Shown in pieces: positions 7,520 through 14,063 of a DNA stretch of 30,850 nucleotides. This DNA comes from a bacterium (GTDB taxonomy: Bacteria; Patescibacteriota; Minisyncoccia; UBA6257; Brennerbacteraceae): NCBI GenBank assembly GCA_027310425.1, contig DAIDAW010000002.1:1-30850 (forward strand), given 5' to 3'. Positions within the stretch are counted from its first letter, which is position 1, and each line of letters opens with the position of its first letter. Position numbers and translations under genes: made by a program. The notes below the pieces were generated by a model, which was given only the letters and a program-made list of their open reading frames with translations, ran no database searches and was not told the DNA's origin.

Positions 7520-8578
7520 ATGAAACGCATATCACCATCGTGGGTCCGAATATTTTGGCGCTCACATGGTCTGGAAAAGGCGTGCGGCGCAATTGAGCGC
7601 ATGGAATGTATTGTGCCGTCGAAGAACGACGAGCCCGGACGGCATTTGTTGTACAAAGTCGGGACGAGTATGGGCATGTACGCGCTTCGTGTGCAGAATC
7701 CCGTTGCCGTGAAGGTGCGCAAGACTTTTCTTAAGGACGAAGCGCGGCTTATCCGGTTTTTTTCGAAGTACGGTTGTGCGCCCGAACTCATTTTGTTCAC
7801 GGAAAAACCGATGCCCACGTTGGTGCGCGAATGGACAAATGGCGAATTATTGAGCGCGCTTATTCGTTCTCCTCGATTGGTGCGCGCAGAACATATCAAA
7901 GAGCTTATTGCATTGATTATTCGTTTCGAGAATATCCCCGTGGCGGCCTATAAGCGCGCGTGCGGGATACATCCTTCCCGTTCGCACGGCCAATCGCGCG
8001 GCAAAGCAGAATTATTCGGAACGTTTATCGAGAAGATCATCGAGCGGTTTCAAGAAGCGGATGCAGATACGTTTCTGTTTTCCTGGAGAATGCGCGCCAA
8101 GGCAACGCTGATGCAATCAATGCGGATTTTCGAGCACCTCCTTGCTCGGGTTTCTAATGTGGATGTGTTGCGCGAATGCGTGTCGCTGAGCGTGACGTTC
8201 GAGAATACCGTTCTAACGGAGAACGGGTATCGGAATATCGACTGGGAGCCGAATGGATTCGGCATAACGCATCCGGTTTTTCCGCTTGTCGTGATGTTGC
8301 GACGGCTTGATCTGAAAGGCCAGAAAAAAGATTTTGCGATACGGGAATTTGCCCGATTTTCGAAAATCCCTCATGCGCGCGCGCTGATTGAATTTTATAA
8401 TTTTGAGCGCGCCGTAAGGGAATTTCTGTGGTGGTTTTCGTGGTTTGCAAAATTGAAACACGCAAAGATACGCGATGCAAAGCATATCGCAGCCTGGAAA
8501 CAAAGCATGACACAAGATTACGAGGAATTGTCAGATCTTGTTGCCCAGTATACGAAACAATTGAAGCTTAATGCGTGA
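7520..8578 (+). CDS. Unknown protein with degenerate aminoglycoside-phosphotransferase/kinase-like features (352 aa)
   Basis: No family is recognised with certainty. Residues about 60-110 resemble a kinase N-lobe (ALRVQNPVAVKVRKTF with a possible ATP-lysine, KDEARLIRFF, APELILF, TLVREWTNGE). Residues about 225-250 line up with the catalytic and metal-binding loops of the APH fold (FENTVLTENGYRNIDWEPNG), in which the N and DWE positions are kept. The usual HGD catalytic triad region reads SLSVTFEN, so the catalytic Asp appears to be missing. If the match is right this is a pseudokinase. It starts 18 bases after the GerMN gene and probably shares its transcript. Confidence 0.7.
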   Translation: MKRISPSWVRIFWRSHGLEKACGAIERMECIVPSKNDEPGRHLLYKVGTSMGMYALRVQNPVAVKVRKTFLKDEARLIRFFSKYGCAPELILFTEKPMPTLVREWTNGELLSALIRSPRLVRAEHIKELIALIIRFENIPVAAYKRACGIHPSRSHGQSRGKAELFGTFIEKIIERFQEADADTFLFSWRMRAKATLMQSMRIFEHLLARVSNVDVLRECVSLSVTFENTVLTENGYRNIDWEPNGFGITHPVFPLVVMLRRLDLKGQKKDFAIREFARFSKIPHARALIEFYNFERAVREFLWWFSWFAKLKHAKIRDAKHIAAWKQSMTQDYEELSDLVAQYTKQLKLNA

Positions 8579-8640
8579 TGTCCGTGCGCTGCCGGGAAAA
8601 GTTGCTTCGAAACAAAATAAAAAGAACGGTCGTATAAAAT

Positions 8641-8892
8641 ATGCCGTATCAATATTTTGGATATATAAGATTTCTTCAGACCTATGCTTGGCTCATAGCA
8701 TTCGCGATTCTGTGGAGTTTGCCATGGAAAGGATATGCGCTCTGGAGGGCAGCGCGCAATTCTTCTCCCAGGTGGTTTGTCGCGCTTCTGCTTGTGAATA
8801 CGCTTGCGGTGCTTGATATTCTGTATATTTTCGTATTTAGCAAACAGGCAAAAGCTAAGAGAAAAGCTTTGAAGAAAGACGAACCGGCATAA
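8641..8892 (+). CDS. DUF5652-type small membrane protein (83 aa)
   Basis: Two hydrophobic helices (TYAWLIAFAILWSLPW and WFVALLLVNTLAVLDILYIF) flank the motif WKGYALWRAARNSSPRWF, the signature arrangement of the DUF5652 family that is common in candidate-phyla genomes. A basic tail follows (KQAKAKRKALKK). Function is unknown. An overlapping frame starting at 8571 also stays open, but it lacks any family resemblance. A TATAAA lies immediately before the ATG, too close to serve as its promoter. Confidence 0.75.
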   Translation: MPYQYFGYIRFLQTYAWLIAFAILWSLPWKGYALWRAARNSSPRWFVALLLVNTLAVLDILYIFVFSKQAKAKRKALKKDEPA

Positions 8893-8896
8893 TGAT

Positions 8897-8941
8897 TTTT
8901 CCCACAACACTCAGCATGGTGCGCGGAGCGTTGCGGGAAAA
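8897..8941. repeat. Imperfect 12-bp inverted repeat with 21-base loop
   Basis: TTTTCCCACAAC (8897-8908) pairs with GTTGCGGGAAAA (8930-8941) at 11 of 12 positions. The T-run is on the 5' side and the A-run on the 3' side, opposite to an intrinsic terminator on either strand. It lies just past the DUF5652 stop and downstream of the minus-strand tRNA, so it could cap or process that transcript. Function is unknown. Confidence 0.5.
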
Positions 8942-8953
8942 GAAGTCGGGCTG

Positions 8954-9001
8954 CCGGGAATCGTCATGCCATAGGCAGATCCGTCTCTGGCGGAAACCCG
9001 G
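8954..9001. other. Possible three-way-junction RNA or structured DNA element downstream of tRNA-Pro
   Basis: CCGGG (8954-8958) pairs with CCCGG (8997-9001). The interior holds two small hairpins: TGCC-ATA-GGCA (8967-8977) and TCCGTC-TCT-GGCGGA (8980-8994). Both strands could form it. On the minus strand it would lie in the 3' trailer of the tRNA precursor. Folding was done by eye only. Confidence 0.35.
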
Positions 9002-9005
9002 GCTA

Positions 9006-9110
9006 TCCCGCACAATCGTTTGGTCGGGGTGCCGAGAGTTGAACTCGGATCACATGCACCCCATGCATGCATACTACCGTTGTACTACACCCCGATATGA
9101 TTGTGCGGGA
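9006..9110 (-). repeat. Perfect 12-bp inverted repeat enclosing the tRNA gene
   Basis: TCCCGCACAATC (9006-9017) is the exact reverse complement of GATTGTGCGGGA (9099-9110). The arms start 3 bases outside the CCA end and 4 bases outside the tRNA 5' end, so leader and trailer of the precursor could form a helix stacked beyond the acceptor stem. Confidence 0.75.
9021..9094 (-). tRNA. tRNA-Pro (anticodon GGG), CCA encoded
   Basis: Read on the minus strand, the gene folds into a full cloverleaf: acceptor stem CGGGGTG/CACCCCG, D stem GTAC/GTAT, anticodon stem CATGC/GCATG, T stem CCGAG/CTCGG with loop TTCAACT, discriminator A and an encoded CCA. The anticodon loop is A-T-GGG-G-T, so the anticodon (9060-9062) is GGG, and G37 follows it as in proline tRNAs. 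The C1-G72 pair and A73 are bacterial proline identity features. It reads CCC and CCU codons. A TTTACG-18-GATAAT promoter lies upstream. Confidence 0.95.
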
Positions 9111-9119
9111 CGGACTGCC

Positions 9120-9149
9120 ATTATCCCACAGCCCGAAACGTTGCGTAAA
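9120..9149 (-). promoter_or_regulatory. Sigma70-like promoter for tRNA-Pro
   Basis: On the minus strand, TTTACG (9149-9144) and GATAAT (9125-9120) are 18 bases apart. The expected start near 9113 would make the leader begin almost at the 12-bp helix that flanks the tRNA. Confidence 0.6.
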
Positions 9150-9253
9150 ACGCCGAGAGATGAACACTGAACGCTTCTCTTTTCACCTTACAATAAAAAA
9201 AGCGATCCGTAAATCGCCGCTGATCCTATATACACTATGTACCAGTACCCGCG

Positions 9254-9721
9254 CTATTTATCATCTTCAGTCAGGCCGAGCAGGCGCTTTTCAATTTGCC
9301 AGCCAGCAATCAACACAAAAAGCACAATTGTGGTTGCGGCAATCGCTATTACATACATGCCGAGTCCAATCGTAGCGCCGATTGCTGCGGTCATCCATAC
9401 GCTTGCAGCAGTGGTGAGGCCGCGTATTTTATTATCATGAAAAATGATGAGTCCGGCGCCCAGAAATCCGAGTCCGGTCACCAAAGATGCAACGACGGGC
9501 ATGGGATTGATAGTTTGCGCTTTCCAGAGCGCGGGGATGATGTCGTTTCCAATGGCGACGAACAGCGCGCATCCCATTGCGATAAGCGAAAACGTACGCA
9601 GCCCTGCTTCTTTGTGCGAGGATTTGCGTTCCAGTCCGATGAGCGTGCCGAGAATTGCGGCAACCGCGAGTTTGGCGACGATTGCAGTGAATATCGGATC
9701 GAATGCATTCGCGATATCCAT
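9254..9721 (-). CDS. mgtC: MgtC/SapB family membrane protein (155 aa)
   Basis: The protein has four to five transmembrane helices and the family blocks LIGLERKSSHKEAGLRTFSL, GLGFLGAGLII and IRGLTTAASVWMTAAIG. MgtC proteins help cells cope with low magnesium and, in pathogens, modulate the F-type ATPase; the distant members of free-living bacteria are mostly uncharacterised. The longer C-terminal domain of Salmonella MgtC is absent, so it is the short form. It follows rpmB by 16 bases on the same strand and is probably co-transcribed from the rpmB promoter. The gene symbol denotes the family only. Confidence 0.9.
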   Translation of the reverse strand: MDIANAFDPIFTAIVAKLAVAAILGTLIGLERKSSHKEAGLRTFSLIAMGCALFVAIGNDIIPALWKAQTINPMPVVASLVTGLGFLGAGLIIFHDNKIRGLTTAASVWMTAAIGATIGLGMYVIAIAATTIVLFVLIAGWQIEKRLLGLTEDDK

Positions 9722-9737
9722 AGAATAGCAGTGCTAT

Positions 9738-9956
9738 TTATTTTTTCGCTGCGTCGGCGCGCTGGCGCGTCGGCTTTTTCTTCGCGCCTCGGATGCATTG
9801 CGCGCATGCTTTGATGCGTTTGCCGGACGGCAACGTCAGCCATTGTAAATTCGGGTATACCCTGCGTTTTTTCGTCGGGTTATAATGGCCGATCAAAAGA
9901 ATACGTTTGCGGGCCATAATTGGCTTTTTCCCGCATATCGAGCAAATTGAAGACAT
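9738..9956 (-). CDS. rpmB: 50S ribosomal protein L28 (bL28)
   Basis: This 72-residue large-subunit protein has the two zinc-ribbon pairs CSIC and CAQC, with the family blocks KKPIMARKRILLIGHYNP, TKKRRVYPNLQ and LPSGKRIKACAQCIRG. The start at 9956 (MSSICSICGKK) is chosen over one seven codons upstream because L28 normally begins within a few residues of the first cysteine pair. It lies apart from the main ribosomal cluster and leads a minus-strand pair with mgtC. Its roughly 65-base leader contains a hairpin. Confidence 0.95.
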   Translation of the reverse strand: MSSICSICGKKPIMARKRILLIGHYNPTKKRRVYPNLQWLTLPSGKRIKACAQCIRGAKKKPTRQRADAAKK

Positions 9957-9987
9957 ATGATTGATAAAGAATGGCAAGTTAAGGGTT

Positions 9988-10013
9988 GATTCGCTTCTGG
10001 CGGAAAACCAGAA
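9988..10013. repeat. Palindromic element in the rpmB leader (second copy of the 8978-8996 sequence)
   Basis: Bases 9988-10006 match 8978-8996 at 16 of 19 positions, and all three differences are C/T transitions. TTCTGG (9995-10000) pairs with CCAGAA (10008-10013) around a 7-base loop. On the minus strand this hairpin sits in the rpmB 5' leader. Confidence 0.5.
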
Positions 10014-10027
10014 AGATTACAAGAGTA

Positions 10028-10056
10028 AGTATAGGGCGGAACAGGGAAATAATCAA
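10028..10056 (-). promoter_or_regulatory. Sigma70-like promoter for rpmB-mgtC
   Basis: On the minus strand, TTGATT (10056-10051) and TATACT (10033-10028) are 17 bases apart. The predicted start near 10021 gives rpmB a leader of about 65 bases. Confidence 0.65.
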
Positions 10057-10085
10057 GGCAGGTTTCTTTTCTGTTGGCGATATAG

Positions 10086-10091
10086 TATGAT
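10086..10091 (+). promoter_or_regulatory. Possible -10 (TATGAT) directly before the M50 protease ATG
   Basis: TATGAT ends 6 bases before ATG 10098, the same spacing as seen at 6668 and 29169. A weak -35 (TTTCTT, 10063-10068) lies 17 bases upstream. Transcription would start at about the ATG. Confidence 0.4.
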
Positions 10092-10097
10092 GGACGC

Positions 10098-10709
10098 ATG
10101 CTGTCAGTTTTTTCCCTGCTTGTTCTCGTGTTTTCCGTGGTTATCCACGAGGTTTCGCACGGGTATGCGGCGAAAGCTCTGGGCGATGATACTGCCGAGC
10201 AGATGGGCCGCTTGACACTCAATCCTTTGCGCCACATTGATCCGGTGGGGTCGGTGCTCGTGCCGCTCGTGCTCTACGTAACCACGCGCGGTTCGTTCCT
10301 TTTTGGGTGGGCGAATCCGGTGCCGTATAATCCGTTCAATCTGAAGGATCAAAAACGCGGTCCGGCGCTCGTCGCAGCAGCGGGACCGGTATCGAATCTT
10401 GCGCTCGCGTTCATATTCGGACTGATGCTGCGCAGCGGCATTACCCCGATTTTTTCTCCGCTCGGAACGCTTTTTTACATTATTGTATCCGTGAATGTGA
10501 CGCTTGCGGTATTCAATTTTGTTCCGATTCCGCCGCTCGACGGATCAAAAATTCTCTTCGGGCTGTTGCCGTATCAGATGCGCAGCGTGGAAGATTTTTT
10601 GTCGCGCAACGGCACGATCCTGTTTTTTCTGTTTGTATTTTTTGGATTTCAACTGATTGTGCCAGTTGTGGAATTGTTGATCGGATTGTTTACCGGAACC
10701 CAAGTGTAA
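10098..10709 (+). CDS. Site-2 protease family (M50) intramembrane metalloprotease (203 aa)
   Basis: Zinc ligands are visible as HEVSH at residues 17-21 inside the first helix and as PPLDGS with Asp148. Further family blocks are NPLRHIDPVGSVLVP, FGWANPVPYNPFNL and AAGPVSNLALA. This compact S2P type without PDZ domain is widespread in bacteria; characterised members cleave membrane-bound regulators or signal peptides within the bilayer. The substrate here is unknown. The start at ATG 10098 places the HExxH in the first helix as in relatives. It is divergent from rpmB and ends 48 bases before the rpsL promoter. Confidence 0.93.
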   Translation: MLSVFSLLVLVFSVVIHEVSHGYAAKALGDDTAEQMGRLTLNPLRHIDPVGSVLVPLVLYVTTRGSFLFGWANPVPYNPFNLKDQKRGPALVAAAGPVSNLALAFIFGLMLRSGITPIFSPLGTLFYIIVSVNVTLAVFNFVPIPPLDGSKILFGLLPYQMRSVEDFLSRNGTILFFLFVFFGFQLIVPVVELLIGLFTGTQV

Positions 10710-10757
10710 TGGTGCGAGCCGAAGAGAATAAGAATAAGGGACGGGAAGCGATCGGCA

Positions 10758-10786
10758 TTGACTTTTAAGCGCGATTTTGCTATGTT
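10758..10786 (+). promoter_or_regulatory. Sigma70-like promoter of the str operon
   Basis: TTGACT (10758-10763) and TATGTT (10781-10786) are 17 bases apart. The leader to the rpsL start is about 65 bases and AT-rich in its second half, with repeated TAATTAG words. Confidence 0.6.
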
Positions 10787-10857
10787 TAGAAAGATTCGCC
10801 AGCATTATGCAGCTGACAATTAGTAATTAGTTTTTAGAATAATTAGAAATTTTCGCA

Positions 10858-11271
10858 GTGCCTACCGTTCATCAATTAATCAAGCACGGGCGTAAAACAT
10901 CCGCAAAGAAGACAAAGGCTCCTGCATTGCAGAAGTATTTTAACGCCGTCAAAAATCGCTACAAAGAATCGTCGTCGCCGTTCAAACGGGGCGTGTGCCT
11001 GAAAGTGACGACGATGACCCCGAAAAAACCGAACTCGGCGCTCCGCAAAATCGCGCGCGTGCGCTTGACCAACGGTATGGAAGTGACGGCATACATCCCC
11101 GGCGAAGGGCATAATCTTCAGGAACACTCAGTGGTGGTGGTGCGTGGCGGCAGAGTGAAGGATTTGCCGGGCGTGCGCTATCATATTGTGCGCGGCAGAT
11201 TGGATGCGGCAGGAGTTGATAAGCGTCATCAGCAGCGTTCGAAATACGGAGCAAAACAGCCGAAGAAATAA
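10858..11271 (+). CDS. rpsL: 30S ribosomal protein S12 (uS12)
   Basis: S12 sits at the decoding centre of the small subunit. The conserved loops TPKKPNSALRK and RGGRVKDLPGVRYH, where streptomycin-resistance changes and the modified Asp occur, are intact, as is GEGHNLQEHSV. The length is 137 residues. Translation starts at a GTG (10858), the only start that preserves the universal PTVHQLIKHGR N-terminus. It opens the rpsL-rpsG-fusA run. The lysine at the classical streptomycin position (TPKKPN) is wild type. Confidence 0.98.
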   Translation: MPTVHQLIKHGRKTSAKKTKAPALQKYFNAVKNRYKESSSPFKRGVCLKVTTMTPKKPNSALRKIARVRLTNGMEVTAYIPGEGHNLQEHSVVVVRGGRVKDLPGVRYHIVRGRLDAAGVDKRHQQRSKYGAKQPKK

Positions 11272-11307
11272 TGAACGGTATAGAGTATTGAGGTTTGAAT
11301 TCTACGT

Positions 11308-11772
11308 ATGCGCAAAAAAGGAAATTATCACAGACCGTATCCTTTGGATCCGAAATACCAGCACCAACTGGTGGGCGTGTTGATTAATCATGTGATGAAG
11401 GACGGCAAAAAGAGCGTTGCACAGCGCATCGTATATGGCGCTTTTTCGCGCATCGAACAGGAAGCAAAGCAGGATCCGGTTATTGTGCTGGAAGAGGCGA
11501 TCAAGAACGTATCGCCGGTGCTCGAAGTCCGTTCCAAGCGCATTGGCGGCGCGAACTATCAGGTGCCAGTCGAAGTTCGTGGCGAACGCAAGCTTGCATT
11601 ATCATTGCGCTGGATTTTGGGAGCGGCGCGATCCCAGAAAGGGAAAGCGATGTCTTTCAAGCTCGCGGATCAGCTTTTGCAGGCTGCGCACAACGAGGGT
11701 GCGGCAGTCAAGAAACGCCAGGACGTGCAGCGCATGGCTGAAGCGAATAAAGCATTCGCGCATTTCGCATAA
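11308..11772 (+). CDS. rpsG: 30S ribosomal protein S7 (uS7)
   Basis: S7 nucleates assembly of the 30S head and lines the E site. The 154-residue product shows the family blocks LVGVLINHVMKDGKKSVAQRI, ALEEAI-type helix (VLEEAIKNVSPVLEVRSKR), GGANYQVPVEV and the C-terminal KKRQDVQRMAEANKAFAHF. Each block is quoted in part. It follows rpsL by 36 bases with no Shine-Dalgarno. The mRNA between rpsG and fusA has a short hairpin. Confidence 0.97.
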   Translation: MRKKGNYHRPYPLDPKYQHQLVGVLINHVMKDGKKSVAQRIVYGAFSRIEQEAKQDPVIVLEEAIKNVSPVLEVRSKRIGGANYQVPVEVRGERKLALSLRWILGAARSQKGKAMSFKLADQLLQAAHNEGAAVKKRQDVQRMAEANKAFAHFA

Positions 11773-11792
11773 ATAAAAGATACGAATATACG

Positions 11793-11810
11793 ACTCGTAC
11801 TACGACGAGT
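11793..11810 (+). other. Hairpin in the rpsG-fusA spacer
   Basis: ACTCGT (11793-11798) pairs with ACGAGT (11805-11810) around a 6-base loop, 19 bases before the fusA ATG. No U-run follows, so it is not a terminator. It might influence fusA translation. Confidence 0.4.
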
Positions 11811-11829
11811 ATCCGAACGACTGAAGATC

Positions 11830-13413
11830 ATGGAACGAGAATATTCACTTGAGCAGACGCGCGACATCGGCATCATCGCGCACATTGACGCGGGGAAAAC
11901 CACGGTGTCCGAACGGATTCTGTATTACACCGGCATTTCGCACAAAATCGGGGAAGTGCACGAAGGCGAGGCGATTATGGACTGGATGGTGCAGGAGCGC
12001 GAGCGCGGCATTACCATCACCGCTGCCGCGACCACGTGTTTTTGGACCCAAACGTACGATCCGAATTTCAAGGCGGGAAAGAAAAAATTCCGCATCAACC
12101 TGATTGATACCCCGGGTCATATCGATTTCACCGTGGAAGTGCAACGGTCGTTGCGCGTTTTGGACGGCGCAGTCGTGGTGTTTGACGGCGTCTCCGGCGT
12201 GGAACCTCAGTCAGAAACCGTATGGCGCCAGGCAGACGGCTACAAAGTGCCGCGCTTGTGTTTTATCAATAAGCTTGACCGTTTAGGAGCGAGTTTCGAC
12301 AATACGCTCGCATCGATCCATGAACGCTTGACGCCTCATGCGATTCCGGTCCATTTGAACATCGGTTTGGAAAATCAGTTCGAGGGCGTGATCGATCTAA
12401 TTCGCATGAAAGCGATGAAGTTTGCGGGCGAACGGGGAGAGCAAATCATCGAAGAAGACATTCCCGCAGATCTCAAGGATCGCGCCGGAGCGATGCGCGC
12501 GCAGATGATGGAAAAAGCAGCCGAACAGGATGACAAGCTGCTTGAGAAGTATCTTGCGGGCCATGAACTGACCGAAGAAGAAATCCGCATGGGATTGCGC
12601 AAAGGGTGTCTGGCATATACGCTTGTGCCGGTGCTGTGCGGCTCTGCGCTCCATAACAAAGGCGTGCAGCTTTTGCTCGATGCGATAGTTGATTTTCTTC
12701 CTTCTCCGCTGGATCTTGCCAAGACAAAGCCAATCCAGGGCACTGACCCGAAAACGGGCACCGAGATCGCCCGCCAACCGAGCGATGCCGAGCCGTTTAC
12801 CGCGCTTGCATTCAAGGTTGCGGCGGATCCGTTTGTCGGAACGCTCGTGTTTTTCCGCGTCTACGCGGGGACGTTGAAAAAAGGAAGTTACGTATATAAC
12901 GCTACGAAAGGTGAACAGGAACGGGTGGGACGGATTCTGCGCATGCATGCCAACCATCGGGAAGAAGTCGAAGAAGTGTTCGCAGGAGAAATTGCCGCGC
13001 TCGTCGGGATGAAAAATACCACAACCGGCGACACGCTCACGGATGCGGCGACGCCAATGCTGCTGGAAAAACCCGTATTCCCCGAACCGGTCATTTCCAT
13101 GAAAATCGAACCGAAGACGAAAGCGGATCAGGAAAAAATGGGCATCGTGTTGCGCAAGCTTCAGGAAGAGGATCCGACATTCCGCGTGAAAACGGATGAG
13201 GAAACTATGGAAGTTATTATTTCCGGCATGGGGGAATTGCATCTGGATGTTCTGGTGGATCGGATGCGCCGCGAATTCAGCGTGGAAGTCAATGTCGGCA
13301 GGCCCCAAGTTGCTTATCGTGAAACCATCAAGAAGTACGTTGAGCAGGAAGGCAAATACATCAGGCAGTCGGGCGGCCGTGGCCAATACGGTCACGTATG
13401 GCTGAAGCTCTAA
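11830..13413 (+). CDS. fusA: Elongation factor G, N-terminal part (domains I to early IV), ended by in-frame UAA
   Basis: EF-G is the GTPase that drives ribosomal translocation. This 527-residue part has the G-domain motifs AHIDAGKT, RERGITI, DTPGHIDF and NKLDR, then domains II and III, and the start of domain IV (GGRGQYGHVWLKL). There it meets TAA at 13411-13413, where relatives have a Glu codon (…EP followed by L or M); one G-to-T change from GAA would produce it. The frame continues immediately after the stop in the next entry with no gap or shift. The stop could be a recent mutation, an assembly error, or a real split or recoded EF-G. The ATG start has no Shine-Dalgarno. Confidence 0.9.
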   Translation: MEREYSLEQTRDIGIIAHIDAGKTTVSERILYYTGISHKIGEVHEGEAIMDWMVQERERGITITAAATTCFWTQTYDPNFKAGKKKFRINLIDTPGHIDFTVEVQRSLRVLDGAVVVFDGVSGVEPQSETVWRQADGYKVPRLCFINKLDRLGASFDNTLASIHERLTPHAIPVHLNIGLENQFEGVIDLIRMKAMKFAGERGEQIIEEDIPADLKDRAGAMRAQMMEKAAEQDDKLLEKYLAGHELTEEEIRMGLRKGCLAYTLVPVLCGSALHNKGVQLLLDAIVDFLPSPLDLAKTKPIQGTDPKTGTEIARQPSDAEPFTALAFKVAADPFVGTLVFFRVYAGTLKKGSYVYNATKGEQERVGRILRMHANHREEVEEVFAGEIAALVGMKNTTTGDTLTDAATPMLLEKPVFPEPVISMKIEPKTKADQEKMGIVLRKLQEEDPTFRVKTDEETMEVIISGMGELHLDVLVDRMRREFSVEVNVGRPQVAYRETIKKYVEQEGKYIRQSGGRGQYGHVWLKL

Positions 13414-13416
13414 CCG

Positions 13417-13950
13417 ATGGAGCAGGGCGCGGGATATGAGTTTGTTGACGCGATCAAGGGAGGCGTGATTCCGCAGTCATTCATTCCTGCGGTACAGAAA
13501 GGAGTTAAGGAAGCTATGGAGAAAGGTGTACTCGCCGGATTTCCGGTCGTGGACGTGAAGGTGACGCTCTATGACGGATCGTTCCACGAAGTCGATTCGT
13601 CCGAAGCCGCATTCAAAATCGCGGGATCTCTCGCATTTCAGGAAGGCGCGAAGAAAGCCGATTTGGTTTTGCTCGAGCCGCTCATGAAAGTCGAAGTCAT
13701 TGTGCCGGATAAATTCCTCGGTGATGTAACCGGCGATTTGAGTTCGAAGCGCGCGAAGATCGAACGCATGGGCGAACGTTCGAACTTGAAAGTCGTTGAT
13801 GCATTCGTGCCGCTTGCCGAAATGTTCGGATATGCCACGAAGCTTCGTTCTATGACAGAGGGGCGGGGGACATTCACGATGGAATTCGACCACTACGAAG
13901 AGGTGCCGCGCCATATTGCGGAACAGATTGTTTCAGGAAAGAAAGCATGA
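13417..13950 (+). CDS. fusA: Elongation factor G, C-terminal part (rest of domain IV and domain V)
   Basis: The 177 residues continue EF-G in the same frame, starting at an ATG only three bases after the UAA. Domain IV blocks (GYEFVDAIKGGVIPQSFIPA, VTLYDGSFHEVDSSEAAFK) and domain V blocks (LLEPLMKVEVIVP, GDVTGDLSSKRAKI, VPLAEMFGYATKLRS, GRGTFTMEFDHYEEVP) are all conserved. With the first part and the two codons between, the total is about 706 residues, the normal EF-G length. The TAA-CCG-ATG arrangement would allow termination-reinitiation, giving a two-chain EF-G, but nothing in the sequence proves that. No decay (other stops or shifts) is seen. Confidence 0.88.
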   Translation: MEQGAGYEFVDAIKGGVIPQSFIPAVQKGVKEAMEKGVLAGFPVVDVKVTLYDGSFHEVDSSEAAFKIAGSLAFQEGAKKADLVLLEPLMKVEVIVPDKFLGDVTGDLSSKRAKIERMGERSNLKVVDAFVPLAEMFGYATKLRSMTEGRGTFTMEFDHYEEVPRHIAEQIVSGKKA

Positions 13951-13990
13951 CGTGTATGCGCGCAAGCGCGATTGAGCGATTGCCGCGGTG

Positions 13991-14019
13991 TTGACTTTGC
14001 CCTTAAAATCTATTACGAT
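13991..14019 (+). promoter_or_regulatory. Sigma70-like promoter for tuf-rpsJ
   Basis: TTGACT (13991-13996) and TACGAT (14014-14019) are 17 bases apart, 45 bases before the tuf ATG. The remaining leader is AT-rich and has no Shine-Dalgarno. Confidence 0.7.
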
Positions 14020-14063
14020 AGACAGAACCCTTGTAATTAATTTTTACAAAATAATCCATTCAT

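Noticed and set aside
8571..8816. Open frame MRDVRALPG… overlapping the DUF5652 gene
   Set aside because: The DUF5652 frame has a recognisable motif and membrane helices, while this one does not.
8897..8941. Intrinsic terminator after the DUF5652 gene
   Set aside because: T bases precede and A bases follow the stem on both strands, the reverse of a terminator, so it is listed as an inverted repeat only.
13411..13413. Alternative genetic code or Sec/Pyl insertion to explain the UAA in fusA
   Set aside because: UAA ends many other genes here (for example rpsL, rpsG, tuf), TGA also serves as stop, and UAA is not a Sec or Pyl codon. Code 25 (UGA as Gly) does not apply.
13957..13970. GCGC-GCAA-GCGC hairpin after fusA
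   Set aside because: Only four base pairs and no T-run; likely chance in GC-rich spacer.
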